Source: Rhizobium album (lineage in GTDB: Bacteria; Pseudomonadota; Alphaproteobacteria; Rhizobiales; Rhizobiaceae). Taken from it: a DNA stretch of 60,382 bases. The position numbers and the translations under genes were made by a program. The DNA is taken from the NCBI RefSeq assembly GCF_003122325.1, contig NZ_QFBC01000025.1, positions 1 to 60,382 of the forward strand, read 5' to 3'. The notes beneath the pieces were generated by a model that saw only the letters and a program-made list of their open reading frames with translations, had not been told where the DNA came from and did not search any database. Positions 46,178 to 55,271 of the stretch are shown here, one piece after another (the first letter of the stretch is position 1; each line of letters begins with the position of its first letter).

Positions 46178-47149
46178 ATGGATTTGCGTGAGGATTGGCT
46201 GATCGTGCGGCGCTTCGTCATCTCTTTCATGGTTGCCCTGGCCTGTCTGGTGCCGACGCTGGCGTCGGCGCGCACTATCGTCGTCGTGCCGCCCGGCAAT
46301 CGTCATGCCGAACAGCCGGCGATCCCCGGCGCCTCCGTCCGCCGCACCAAGGCCGGCAAGACCAGCTTCGACCAGAAATACGAAAAGATCCGCGACCTGC
46401 TCGCCTCCGACCGCAAGCTGATGTCGAAGATCAAGTCGACCGCATCCGCCTATGGCATCGATCCGATCCATATCGTCGGTGCGCTGGTCGGCGAACACAC
46501 CTATAATGTCGATGCCTACGACCGGCTGCAGTCCTACTACGTCAAGGCGGCGTCTTATGCCGGCAACAGTTTCCGTTTTGCCTATGACGACGAATCGATT
46601 GCCGATTTCGTGGCGCGGCCGGAATTTTCCCGATGCGGCGGCGATTCCTACAAGCTGTGGAACTGCCGCGAAGCCGTCTGGGAAAAGAGTTTTCGCGGAC
46701 GGTCGGTGGGCGGCAAGTCGTTTCCCGACAACCGTTTCAGCGCCGTGTTCTTCCAGCCGTTTTACGCCGGCCAGACGTTCGGCCTCGGCCAGGTCAATCC
46801 GCTGACGGCGCTGATGCTGTCGGACATGGTGTCGCGCGCCTCCGGGCTCGCAAAGCTTGATGCCAACGATGCGGCGGCAGTCTACAAGGCGATCATGGAC
46901 CCCGACATGTCGCTCGCCTTCACGGCGGCGGCGATCCGCCGGTCGATCGACGACTACCGTTCGGTCGCCGGCATGGACATTTCCAAGAATCCCGGCCTGA
47001 CGGCGACGCTTTATAACGTCGGCGGCTCGCTCTCCCGCGCCCGGGCGCTGGCGGCGAGGAATGGCGGCGAAGGCACCGTCTGGCCGGAAGAAAACTATTA
47101 CGGCTGGCTGATCAACGACAAGCTGGACGAGCTCAAGGCCCTGCTTTAA
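46178..47149 (+). CDS. DUF1402 family exported protein
   Basis: Protein of about 323 residues with a Sec signal peptide (RRFVISFMVALACLVPTLASA), so it is periplasmic or secreted. The rest contains a lysozyme-like or transglycosylase-like run: GIDPIHIVGALVGEHTYNVD early on, then FGLGQVNPLTALMLSD and ATLYNVGG, reminiscent of the helical glycosidase fold. This resembles rhizobial DUF1402 proteins of unknown function. The start is uncertain between ATG 46178 and GTG 46205, the latter having AGGA upstream. It probably followed hslU directly before the island inserted. Confidence 0.78.
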   Translation: MDLREDWLIVRRFVISFMVALACLVPTLASARTIVVVPPGNRHAEQPAIPGASVRRTKAGKTSFDQKYEKIRDLLASDRKLMSKIKSTASAYGIDPIHIVGALVGEHTYNVDAYDRLQSYYVKAASYAGNSFRFAYDDESIADFVARPEFSRCGGDSYKLWNCREAVWEKSFRGRSVGGKSFPDNRFSAVFFQPFYAGQTFGLGQVNPLTALMLSDMVSRASGLAKLDANDAAAVYKAIMDPDMSLAFTAAAIRRSIDDYRSVAGMDISKNPGLTATLYNVGGSLSRARALAARNGGEGTVWPEENYYGWLINDKLDELKALL

Positions 47150-47156
47150 CCTCCTG

Positions 47157-47203
47157 TTTTGCCGCATTGTCCGACGCCGAAGCGTTCCGCTTCGGCTGGA
47201 AAT
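47157..47203. repeat. Dispersed palindromic intergenic repeat, copy 1
   Basis: A stem GCCGAAGCG-TTC-CGCTTCGGC (47176-47196) inside a longer block that starts TTTTGCCGCATTGTCCGA. The same block, reverse-complemented, is at 53687-53737. It lies right after the DUF1402 stop and may act as a transcription end. It resembles the REP/RIME-type elements of rhizobia. Confidence 0.65.
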
Positions 47204-47284
47204 GCTCTGGCGGCGACGTATCTGCGGCACATGTCCGCTTTTTTGCCGGAATGTGCGTGCTCTCTGTTTCAGGCGATAGAGGAT

Positions 47285-47307
47285 GCAAAACGCGTTTCGC
47301 GTTTTGC
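47285..47307. repeat. Perfect hairpin before the P450 gene
   Basis: GCAAAACGCG and CGCGTTTTGC form a perfect 10-bp stem with a TTT loop. It lies just before the likely P450 start and inside the longest in-frame extension of that gene, which argues against the extension. Confidence 0.55.
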
Positions 47308-47342
47308 TCGAATTGCCCCGGCATCACGGAAAGGCGGATCCC

Positions 47343-48755
47343 ATGGATATGCGTCCGGAACCCTTCGAACCGCCGGCACCGGTGCCGCGCACCGTGCCGC
47401 CGTCGCGGCTGGAAATCATCCGCACGGTGATGCGCAATCCGCTGGAACTCTGGGGCGAACCCTCCTACACGCTGCCCTGGATCCACACGAAATTCTTCAA
47501 GGAACGCACGCTGATCGTCAACGATCCCGGCCTGATCCGGCACGTGCTCGTCGATAACGCCGCCAATTACGAGATGTCGGAGATCCGCCAGCTCATCCTC
47601 CGGCCGATCCTGCGCGACGGGCTCCTGACGGCGGAAGGCGATGTCTGGAAGCGCTCGCGCAAGGCGATGGCACCGGTGTTCACGCCGCGGCATGCCAAGG
47701 GTTTTGCCGGCCAGATGTTGCGGCAATCCGAACTCTACGCCGAAAAATATGCCGGTTGCGGCCCGGAGGGCAAGGTTTTCGACATCTCCGTCGACATGAC
47801 GGAGCTCGCCTTTGCCATCCTCGCCGACACGCTGTTTTCCGGCGAGATCGCCTCGCAATCGGAAAAATTCTCCGACGATGTCGACCAGCTGCTGCACCGC
47901 ATGGGTCGGGTCGATCCGATGGATCTTCTGCGCGCACCGTCCTGGGTGCCGCGGCTGACCCGCATCGGCGGCACGAAGGTGCTGGCGAAGTTCCGCGACA
48001 TCGTTTTCCGCACCATGGAGATGCGGAAAGATCGCATGGCGACGGACCGGGCCAACACGCCCAACGATTTCCTGACGCTGCTGCTTGACCTCGACGGCCC
48101 GGACGGGCTGACTCTCGACGAGATCGAGGACAATATCCTCACCTTCATCGGCGCCGGCCACGAAACGACGGCCCGGGCGCTTGCCTGGACGCTCTATTGC
48201 GTCGCCAATGCCCCGCATGTTCAGGCGGCGATGGAAGAGGAGATCGACCGGGTGCTCGCCAGCCGCGCCGAGCCGGTGGAATGGCTGGAGTTGATGCCGA
48301 ATGTGCGGGCGTCCTTCGAGGAGGCCTTGCGGCTCTATCCGCCGGCGCCGTCGATCAACCGGGCGGCGATCATGGATGATTCGTGGACCAGTCCTTCCGG
48401 CGAGGTGGTGCGCATCGATGCCGGCGTCACAGTGCTGATCATGCCGTGGACGCTGCATCGCCATGCGCTCTATTGGGAAAAACCCCGCGCCTTCATGCCG
48501 GAGCGCTTCCTTCCGGAGAACCGCGGCAAGATCAACCGTTTTCAGTTCCTGCCGTTCGGCGCCGGCCCGCGCATCTGCATCGGCGCCACCTTTGCGTTGC
48601 AGGAAGCCGTTATCGCTCTGGCGGTGCTGATGCACCGCTATCGATTCGAGATGACGCCCGAGACAGACCCCTGGCCGGTGCAGAAACTCACCACCCAGCC
48701 GCTCAACGGGTTGGCGTTGCGGGTGCGGGCTCGGTCTTCATCTTCGTCGGCTTGA
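47343..48755 (+). CDS. Cytochrome P450
   Basis: Heme-thiolate monooxygenase of about 470 residues. The I-helix motif is GAGHETTARA, the ExxR motif is in FEEALRLYPPAP, and the heme loop FLPFGAGPRICIG carries the axial Cys. It is soluble, with no membrane anchor, so it needs separate redox partners; no ferredoxin or reductase gene is beside it. The ATG at 47343 has AAAGGCGGA upstream; an ATG at 47283 lies within an inverted repeat. Substrate unknown. Its 3' end overlaps the next, convergent gene by 53 nt. Confidence 0.92.
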   Translation: MDMRPEPFEPPAPVPRTVPPSRLEIIRTVMRNPLELWGEPSYTLPWIHTKFFKERTLIVNDPGLIRHVLVDNAANYEMSEIRQLILRPILRDGLLTAEGDVWKRSRKAMAPVFTPRHAKGFAGQMLRQSELYAEKYAGCGPEGKVFDISVDMTELAFAILADTLFSGEIASQSEKFSDDVDQLLHRMGRVDPMDLLRAPSWVPRLTRIGGTKVLAKFRDIVFRTMEMRKDRMATDRANTPNDFLTLLLDLDGPDGLTLDEIEDNILTFIGAGHETTARALAWTLYCVANAPHVQAAMEEEIDRVLASRAEPVEWLELMPNVRASFEEALRLYPPAPSINRAAIMDDSWTSPSGEVVRIDAGVTVLIMPWTLHRHALYWEKPRAFMPERFLPENRGKINRFQFLPFGAGPRICIGATFALQEAVIALAVLMHRYRFEMTPETDPWPVQKLTTQPLNGLALRVRARSSSSSA

Positions 48756-49242
48756 GGATCGTCTTGATCTGGGCGCAGGTCGCCTCGGCGTTCTGGCAGG
48801 GTTTGTAGACGACGATCTCGCTGCCGTTGCCGTCGTCCCAGACGACCTGGATGGCGATGGTCTTGGCCTCACCAGGCTTCAGCTTGAGATACAGCGTTTC
48901 GTTGGTCGGATCGTCCGGCAGGTTGAAGGGCAGCTGCGGATCGCATTTCGCTACCGGAAACCGCTTGTCCAGCGTCTCGGAATTGATCGAATAGCGGATT
49001 TCCGAAAGCCGGCAATGCATGGTCTGCAGGGTGGTGAAATAGATCAGCTCCTGGTCCATGAACTGCCGGAAGGCGATCCAGCCGGTCTGCTTGTTGGCAT
49101 CCAGCATCGCCTGGTAGATCGAGGCTTCGGGGATCTGCGGCTTGTATTCTTCTTCCTGCGCCGTTGCGCTGACGGGAAGGAAGGCGAGAAGGGCGGCCGC
49201 AAGCGCGCCGATCGGTGCAAATGCTTCAGGCTTTTTCGTCAT
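48703..49242 (-). CDS. Exported protein of unknown function
   Basis: Protein of 179 residues with a signal peptide (FAPIGALAAALLAFLPVSATAQ) and a small mature domain with four Cys (MHCRLSE, KCDPQ, PCQNAEATC) that may form two disulfides. A proline/threonine-rich tail ends it. I do not recognise the family; similar small secreted proteins occur in Rhizobiaceae. The ATG at 49242 has GGTGGGGA before it. The gene is convergent with the P450 gene and overlaps it by 53 nt. Confidence 0.75.
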   Translation of the reverse strand: MTKKPEAFAPIGALAAALLAFLPVSATAQEEEYKPQIPEASIYQAMLDANKQTGWIAFRQFMDQELIYFTTLQTMHCRLSEIRYSINSETLDKRFPVAKCDPQLPFNLPDDPTNETLYLKLKPGEAKTIAIQVVWDDGNGSEIVVYKPCQNAEATCAQIKTILKPTKMKTEPAPATPTR

Positions 49243-49384
49243 CGTCCCCACCGGAAATCGTCGTTTGTGCGTTGATGCAGGCATATTTGCCGTTGTCAGC
49301 CATTTCCTAGATGCCATAACAGCTTATGCGTTTATCTTGAAGATGGCCGCTTCAAGTTGTTTTTCCTGACAGGACCTGGTTCGC

Positions 49385-51388
49385 GTGAAATCCCAATATC
49401 TGCTCGGCATCGATACCGGTGGCACTTACACCGACGCGGTGCTTTTTGACGAAACGCAAGGCGTCGTCGCCAAGGCGAAATCGCTCACCACCCGTCACGA
49501 CCTTGCCGTCGGCATTTCCGGTGCCGTCGATGCGGTGTTGCGACAGGCCGACGTGCCGGTGTCGGCGATCAGTCTCGTGTCTCTGTCGACGACGCTGGCC
49601 ACCAATGCGCTGGTGGAAGGGCAGGGCGGCCGCGCCGGCCTGGTCATGATCGGTTTCGGTCCCGAGGACCTGAAGCGCGACGGCCTCGACCAGGCGCTGG
49701 GCGGCGATCCGGTAATCTTCCTGCCGGGCGGCCACAATGTGCATGGTCACGAAACGCCGCTCGACATGACGGCGCTGGAGGAGGCTCTGCCCGAGCTTTC
49801 GAAAACCGTCTCCTCCTTTGCCGTCGCCGGCTATTTTGCCGTGCGCAATCCGGCGCACGAGATCCGCGTGCGGCAACGCATCCATGAAGTCTCGCATCTG
49901 CCCGTGACCTGCAGCCATGAACTCTCGTCCAAACTCGGCGGCCCGCGCCGGGCGCTGACGACGCTGCTCAATGCCCGGCTGGTGTCGATGATCGACCGGT
50001 TGGTCGGCGCCTGCGAGGATTTTCTGATCCGCCGCGGCATCGATGCGCCGATGATGGTGGTGCGCGGCGACGGCGCGCTGATTGCCGCCAGCGAAGCAAA
50101 AATCCGGCCGATCGAGACGATCTTGTCCGGCCCCGCCGCCAGCCTGGTCGGCGCCCGTTACCTCACCGGCCTCGACAACGGCGTCGTCTCCGATATCGGC
50201 GGCACCACCACCGACGTCGCCGTGCTCGACGGCGGCCGGCCGCGGCTCGATGCCGAAGGCGCCGTCGTCGGCGGTTACCGCACCATGGTCGAGGCGGTGG
50301 CGATGCGCACCTACGGGCTGGGCGGTGATTCGGAACTGCATATCAACGACCGCGGCCTGGTCGCCGGGCTGCATCTCGGCCCGCGGCGTCTGCTGCCGCT
50401 CAGCCTGGCGGCGGCCACCTATGGCGATGCCGTTCTCCCGGTGCTCGAACGGCAGAAGCGCGCGACGCATATGGGCCGGCATGACGGTCGATTCGCGGTG
50501 CGCACCGGCGTGCCCGATCATCTGGCCGCCGGCCTGCAAACGCAGGAGCAGGCGCTGTTCGACCGGATCGGCACGACGCCTGTCGCTCTCGACCAGTTGC
50601 TCACCTCGACCTCGCAGAAAGCGACGCTCGACCGCCTCATTGCCCGCGGCCTCGTGCACCTCTGCGGCCTGACGCCGTCCGATGCGATGCATGTGCTCGG
50701 CCGCCAGGGCCAGTGGAATGCCGAGGCGGCCCGCCTCGGCCTCGAACTCGCCATCCGCATGAAGGATGGCTCCGGCCGGCCGATTGCCGCTTCGCCGGAA
50801 GACATGGCGAAAAACATCGTTGCGGCCCTGACCCGGCAATCCGCCGAAGTGATTCTCGCCGCCTGCCTGGCGGAGGATGGCATCGGCGAGATCGATCCCG
50901 CCCGGTCGCAGCAGATCGATCGGGCACTGCGGCGCGCGCCCGGCATCGTGCGCTTCACGGCCGCACTCGACCGGCCGCTGATCGGCCTCGGCGCTTCGGC
51001 CCCGGTCTATTATCCGGCCATCGCCGAAATGCTCTCGGCCGAATCGGCCATTCCCGGTGATTCGGATGTCGCCAACGCCATCGGCGCTGTGGTCGGCCAG
51101 GTAAAGGCGAGCGTCACCGTCTTCATCACCATGCCGGAAGAGGGCATCTTCATCATCAATGGCTCCGGCGACAGTCTTCGCCTTTTCAATGAGGATGACA
51201 GTTTTGCCACGGCCCGGCAGCGCGCAGCTGAAGCCGCCCTGGCGCAGGCGCGCCTGAACGGCGCCGACGAACCCGTCGTCAGTCTCATCGAAGAAATCGA
51301 TGCGCCGGAGGTGGAAGGGCAACGCAAGCTGATCGAGGCACGTTTCATCGCCACCGCCAGCGGCCGGCCCCGCATCGCGCATCACTGA
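49385..51388 (+). CDS. Hydantoinase/oxoprolinase A-type protein
   Basis: Protein of 667 residues with an N-terminal Hydant_A_N and a following Hydantoinase_A domain, an ASKHA-type ATPase fold. GIDTGGTYTDAV is the first phosphate motif, and SDIGGTTTDVAVLDGG the second. Family members use ATP to open hydantoin or 5-oxoproline rings, usually as an A/B pair. No B subunit gene is adjacent, so the substrate and even catalytic activity are unclear. The start is GTG with AGGACC upstream. glcB follows on the same strand after 128 nt. Confidence 0.87.
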   Translation: MKSQYLLGIDTGGTYTDAVLFDETQGVVAKAKSLTTRHDLAVGISGAVDAVLRQADVPVSAISLVSLSTTLATNALVEGQGGRAGLVMIGFGPEDLKRDGLDQALGGDPVIFLPGGHNVHGHETPLDMTALEEALPELSKTVSSFAVAGYFAVRNPAHEIRVRQRIHEVSHLPVTCSHELSSKLGGPRRALTTLLNARLVSMIDRLVGACEDFLIRRGIDAPMMVVRGDGALIAASEAKIRPIETILSGPAASLVGARYLTGLDNGVVSDIGGTTTDVAVLDGGRPRLDAEGAVVGGYRTMVEAVAMRTYGLGGDSELHINDRGLVAGLHLGPRRLLPLSLAAATYGDAVLPVLERQKRATHMGRHDGRFAVRTGVPDHLAAGLQTQEQALFDRIGTTPVALDQLLTSTSQKATLDRLIARGLVHLCGLTPSDAMHVLGRQGQWNAEAARLGLELAIRMKDGSGRPIAASPEDMAKNIVAALTRQSAEVILAACLAEDGIGEIDPARSQQIDRALRRAPGIVRFTAALDRPLIGLGASAPVYYPAIAEMLSAESAIPGDSDVANAIGAVVGQVKASVTVFITMPEEGIFIINGSGDSLRLFNEDDSFATARQRAAEAALAQARLNGADEPVVSLIEEIDAPEVEGQRKLIEARFIATASGRPRIAHH

Positions 51389-51516
51389 GCGGCAAAAGGA
51401 ACGATCACTTTTTCCAAAACGGAACAAATCTTTCGAACCATTGCTGAATTGACTATGAATCAAAGCAGGGCACACTGCGGACAACGCATGCAACGAGAAA
51501 GAACGGAGCGATCATC

Positions 51517-53676
51517 ATGAGCCGCATTGAAAAGCACGGACTAGCCATCGACGCGGTGCTGCATGATTTCCTGGTGAACGAGGCGCTGCCCGGCACCGGC
51601 CTCGATGCCGATGCCTTCTTCGAAAAGTTTTCCGCCATCGTGCACGATCTGGCGCCACGCAACCGCGAACTGCTGCAAAAGCGTGACGATCTGCAGGCCA
51701 GGATCGACGAGTGGTACCGCGCCAATGGCGCGCCCACCGACATGGACCGGTATCAGGCATTCCTGCGCGAAATCGGCTACCTGCTGCCGGAAGGCGACGA
51801 TTTCACCGTTGCCACCGCCAATGTCGATCCCGAGATCGCCAGCATCGCCGGTCCGCAGCTCGTCGTGCCGGTGATGAATGCCCGCTACGCCCTCAACGCC
51901 GCCAATGCCCGCTGGGGCTCGCTCTACGATGCGCTGTACGGCACGGATGCACTGGGTGATTCGCCAACTGGTCCCGGTTACGATCCGGCGCGGGGTGCCC
52001 GGGTGGTTGCCTGGGCGAAAGATTTTCTCGACACCAGCATTCCGCTCGCCGCCGGCAAATGGACTGATGTCACCGGCTTCGACTATGAGAACGGTGCACT
52101 GCTCGTCGATACCGCCGAAGGCCGCACTGGCCTTGCCGATCCCGGCCAGTATGCCGGCTTCAAGCGTGAAAGCGACAGCGCCTATCGCCTTTATTTCAAG
52201 ACGAACAATCTGCACACCCTGGTCTTCGTCGATCCCGACAGCCTGATCGGCAAGGACGATCCGGCCGGTATCGCCGATGTCGGCCTCGAATCGGCGATCA
52301 CCACGATCATGGATTGCGAGGATTCCGTCGCGGCGGTCGATGCGGCCGACAAGGTGGTCGTCTATCGCAACTGGCTCGGGCTGATGAAGGGCGATCTGGC
52401 TGAAGAGATCAGCAAGGGCGGCCGGTCATTCACCCGCAAGCTCTCTGCCGATCTCGAACTGACCGCGCCTGATGGATCTGCGGCGAGCTTGCCGGGCCGC
52501 TCGCTGATGCTGGTGCGCAATGTCGGTCACTTGATGACCAATCCGGCAATCCTCGACCGCGACGGCAGGGACGTGCCCGAAGGCATCATGGATGCTGTCG
52601 TTACGGCGCTGATCGCGCTTTACGATATCGGCCCGAACGGCCGCCTGCAGAATTCCCGCACCGGCTCGATGTATGTCGTCAAGCCGAAGATGCATGGCCC
52701 GGAAGAAGTCGCCTTTGCCGGCGAAATCTTCTCCCGCGTCGAGGACGCGCTGGGCATGGGCCGCAACACCATCAAGATGGGCATCATGGACGAGGAGCGC
52801 CGCACCACGGTCAACCTCAAGGAATGCATCCGCGCCGCCCGCGAGCGCGTCGTCTTCATCAACACCGGTTTCCTCGACCGCACCGGCGACGAGATCCATA
52901 CCTCGATGGAAGCCGGCCCGATGATTCGCAAGGGTGACATGAAGCAGGCCGCCTGGATCGCCGCTTACGAAAACTGGAACGTCGATATCGGCCTCGAATG
53001 CGGCCTCTCCGGCCATGCGCAGATCGGCAAGGGCATGTGGGCGATGCCGGACCTGATGGCGGCGATGCTGGAGCAGAAGATCGCCCATCCCAAGGCCGGT
53101 GCCAACACCGCCTGGGTGCCGTCACCGACGGCGGCGACGCTGCATGCCACGCATTACCACAAGGTCAATGTCGCCCGCCTGCAGCAGGGTCTCAAGGACC
53201 GTGCCCGCGCCAAACTTTCGGACATTCTCTCGGTGCCGGTCGCCCCCCGGCCGAACTGGACGCCGGAAGAAATCCAGCGCGAACTCGACAACAATGCCCA
53301 GGGCATTCTCGGTTATGTCGTCCGCTGGGTCGACCAGGGCGTCGGTTGCTCCAAGGTGCCCGACATCAACAACATCGCCCTGATGGAAGACCGCGCGACG
53401 CTGCGCATCTCCGCCCAGCACATGGCGAACTGGCTGCATCACGGTGTGGTCACGCAAGCGCAGATCGTCGAGACCATGCGGCGCATGGCCGCCGTCGTCG
53501 ATGGCCAGAACGCCGGCGACCCGCTGTACCAGCCGATGGCCGGCCGTTTCGACGAATCGGTCGCCTTCCAGGCGGCGCTGGAGCTGGTTCTGAAGGGCCG
53601 TGTCCAGCCGAACGGCTATACCGAACCGGTGCTGCACCGCCGCCGGCTGGAGCTGAAGGCGAAGAGCGTCGCCTGA
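51517..53676 (+). CDS. glcB: Malate synthase G
   Basis: Enzyme of 719 residues, the usual length for the G isoform, that condenses glyoxylate with acetyl-CoA to malate (glyoxylate shunt and glycolate use). Conserved segments include [38 protein letters not shown] (general base region) and [22 protein letters not shown] precedes the ATG. A bidirectional hairpin separates it from the convergent L,D-transpeptidase gene. With pckA in the same window it serves growth on C2 and C4 compounds. Confidence 0.98.
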   Translation: MSRIEKHGLAIDAVLHDFLVNEALPGTGLDADAFFEKFSAIVHDLAPRNRELLQKRDDLQARIDEWYRANGAPTDMDRYQAFLREIGYLLPEGDDFTVATANVDPEIASIAGPQLVVPVMNARYALNAANARWGSLYDALYGTDALGDSPTGPGYDPARGARVVAWAKDFLDTSIPLAAGKWTDVTGFDYENGALLVDTAEGRTGLADPGQYAGFKRESDSAYRLYFKTNNLHTLVFVDPDSLIGKDDPAGIADVGLESAITTIMDCEDSVAAVDAADKVVVYRNWLGLMKGDLAEEISKGGRSFTRKLSADLELTAPDGSAASLPGRSLMLVRNVGHLMTNPAILDRDGRDVPEGIMDAVVTALIALYDIGPNGRLQNSRTGSMYVVKPKMHGPEEVAFAGEIFSRVEDALGMGRNTIKMGIMDEERRTTVNLKECIRAARERVVFINTGFLDRTGDEIHTSMEAGPMIRKGDMKQAAWIAAYENWNVDIGLECGLSGHAQIGKGMWAMPDLMAAMLEQKIAHPKAGANTAWVPSPTAATLHATHYHKVNVARLQQGLKDRARAKLSDILSVPVAPRPNWTPEEIQRELDNNAQGILGYVVRWVDQGVGCSKVPDINNIALMEDRATLRISAQHMANWLHHGVVTQAQIVETMRRMAAVVDGQNAGDPLYQPMAGRFDESVAFQAALELVLKGRVQPNGYTEPVLHRRRLELKAKSVA

Positions 53677-53686
53677 GGGATGCCGG

Positions 53687-53737
53687 GAGCATGTCCAGCC
53701 GAAGCGGTATCGCTTCGGCATCGGACAATGCGGCAAG
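53687..53737. repeat. Dispersed palindromic intergenic repeat, copy 2 (inverted)
   Basis: GCCGAAGCG-GTAT-CGCTTCGGC (53698-53719) sits in a block that is the reverse complement of 47157-47203, with a few changes. It begins 10 nt after the glcB stop. Confidence 0.65.
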
Positions 53738-53756
53738 AACAAGCGGATAAAGCAAA

Positions 53757-53792
53757 CAAAAAAGGCCGCCGGGCGATGCTCCGGCGGCCTTT
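53757..53792 (-). terminator. Bidirectional terminator between glcB and the L,D-transpeptidase gene
   Basis: A perfect stem GGCCGCCGG / CCGGCGGCC (53764-53772 with 53781-53789, 8-nt loop) is followed on the minus strand by TTTTTTG and on the plus strand by TTT. The minus-strand reading is the stronger, ending the L,D-transpeptidase transcript 25 nt after its stop; it may also end glcB. Confidence 0.88.
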
Positions 53793-53814
53793 CTGCTGCG
53801 TTTGACCGCAAGAA

Positions 53815-54492
53815 TTACTGGATCACGATAACCTTGGCGTTCTTGCCGGGGCGGACGCGCTTGTAGAGGTCGATGATGTCCTGGTTCATCAGGCGGATGC
53901 AGCCCGATGAAGCGGCCGTGCCGATGGACGCCCATTCCGGCGTGCCGTGCAGGCGGAACAGCGTGTCCTGGCCCTTTTCATTGAAGAGATACATGGCGCG
54001 GGCGCCGAGCGGGTTGCGCAGGCCCGGGCCCATGCCGGCCTCGACATATTTCGCCACGTCCGGACGGCGGGCCGCCATTTCTTTCGGCGGATGCCAGGTC
54101 GGCCATTCCTGCTTCCAGGCGATGTAGGCTTCACCCTGCCAGGCAAAACCCTGCTTGCCGACGCCGATGCCGTAACGAACGGCCTTGCCGCTCGACAGGA
54201 TGTAATAGAGATGGCGCTCGCGGGTATTGACGATGATCGTGCCCGGCCGCTCGTTCGACTGGTAGCTGACGATCTGGCGGCGGAACTTCTCGCTGACCTT
54301 CTGGATCGGGATCGCCGGCAGGGCGTAACCGGCATCAGTCACCTGGCCGTAGGCGTCGTCGAAGATCTGCGCCGTTTCGGTCTTGCCGTCGTCGGACTTT
54401 CCGGCGTCAGCGGTGGTGGAGGTCGTGGAGCAGCCGGAAATGGCGAGCGTCGTCACCAGGCCGAATACAGTCAATGCATCGCGGAAGCGCAT
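53815..54492 (-). CDS. L,D-transpeptidase lipoprotein (YkuD domain)
   Basis: Protein of 225 residues. A lipobox LAISGC gives a lipid-anchored Cys after the signal peptide. The YkuD catalytic motif is HGTPEWASIGTAASSGCIRL, with His and nucleophilic Cys. Such enzymes make 3-3 cross-links in peptidoglycan or attach proteins to it; rhizobia rely heavily on this type of cross-link for polar growth. It stands alone with its own terminator. Confidence 0.93.
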   Translation of the reverse strand: MRFRDALTVFGLVTTLAISGCSTTSTTADAGKSDDGKTETAQIFDDAYGQVTDAGYALPAIPIQKVSEKFRRQIVSYQSNERPGTIIVNTRERHLYYILSSGKAVRYGIGVGKQGFAWQGEAYIAWKQEWPTWHPPKEMAARRPDVAKYVEAGMGPGLRNPLGARAMYLFNEKGQDTLFRLHGTPEWASIGTAASSGCIRLMNQDIIDLYKRVRPGKNAKVIVIQ

Positions 54493-54672
54493 GGAATTCT
54501 CTTAGGATTTTGATAATGCAGGAGGCTCTTTCGAACCATCGTTGATTATGGTTTATTTTCGATTAAACTTGGCTTTGCAAGCTGTTGCTCTGCAACAAGT
54601 TCAATCCGCAGCGCAAATTAGAAGCCCATGGTTTTTTTGCAACATGCTGCGCGACCGAGAAAAACTTATCCC

Positions 54673-55158
54673 GTGACGATTCTTTCTGTTTACAATAACA
54701 ATCCGTTAATCGACGGACGACAATCGGACAGGGCCATGCTGGTGCGCCGCGGCATGCAGATTCTCCTGCATGACATGCGCCATGCCGTGCTGCCCGAACT
54801 GTCGCTTTCCAGCGGCCGGCGCGCCGATCTGATCACGTTGACGGAAAAAGGCGAGATCTGGATCATCGAGATCAAGACCTCGATCGAGGATTTTCGGGTC
54901 GACAGGAAATGGCCGGATTATCGCACCCATTGCGACCGGCTGTTCTTCGCCACCCACAAGGACGTGCCGCTCGATATTTTTCCGGAAGACTGCGGCCTTT
55001 TCCTCTCCGATGGTTACGGCGCGCATCTGATTCGCGAGGCGCCGGAACACCGCCTGCCGCCGGCGACCCGCAAATCGGTCACCCTCAGTTTTTCCCGCAC
55101 GGCGGCGGAGCGCCTGATGCTGGCGGAATGGGCGGCGGGAAAGTCCATCGTGACGTAA
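54673..55158 (+). CDS. mmcB: MmcB family DNA repair nuclease-like protein
   Basis: Protein of about 161 residues matching MmcB (formerly DUF1052). It has a PD-(D/E)XK-like core: LSSGRRADLITLTEKG and WIIEIKTSIEDF, then DYRTHCDRLFFATH. In Caulobacter MmcB is needed for tolerance of mitomycin C. The start is taken as GTG at 54673, which fits the usual family length; ATG at 54736 and TTG-type starts further upstream are possible. Confidence 0.86.
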   Translation: MTILSVYNNNPLIDGRQSDRAMLVRRGMQILLHDMRHAVLPELSLSSGRRADLITLTEKGEIWIIEIKTSIEDFRVDRKWPDYRTHCDRLFFATHKDVPLDIFPEDCGLFLSDGYGAHLIREAPEHRLPPATRKSVTLSFSRTAAERLMLAEWAAGKSIVT

Positions 55159-55173
55159 AGACAAGGCGCCCAG

Positions 55174-55271
55174 AGCATGTCCGCTTTTCTTCGAATCGCG
55201 AAAACACTCTTCCCTCTTGTTTCTGCGCAATTCCGGACGCAAAACCGCTCAGCACTTTTGCTGGAACTGCT
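55174..55271. repeat. Rhizobial intergenic repeat-like sequence
   Basis: The stretch from AGAGCATGTCCGC to the actR stop includes GCGCAATTCCGGACGC and then AACCGCTCAGCAC. It resembles the short mosaic repeats common between genes in Rhizobiaceae. A related ATGTCCGCTTTT start also occurs near 47232. The family assignment is from general resemblance only. Confidence 0.4.

Noticed and set aside
49352-51493. 713-codon open frame opposite the hydantoinase gene
   Set aside because: Antisense shadow of a GC-rich gene; its composition is typical of shadow frames.
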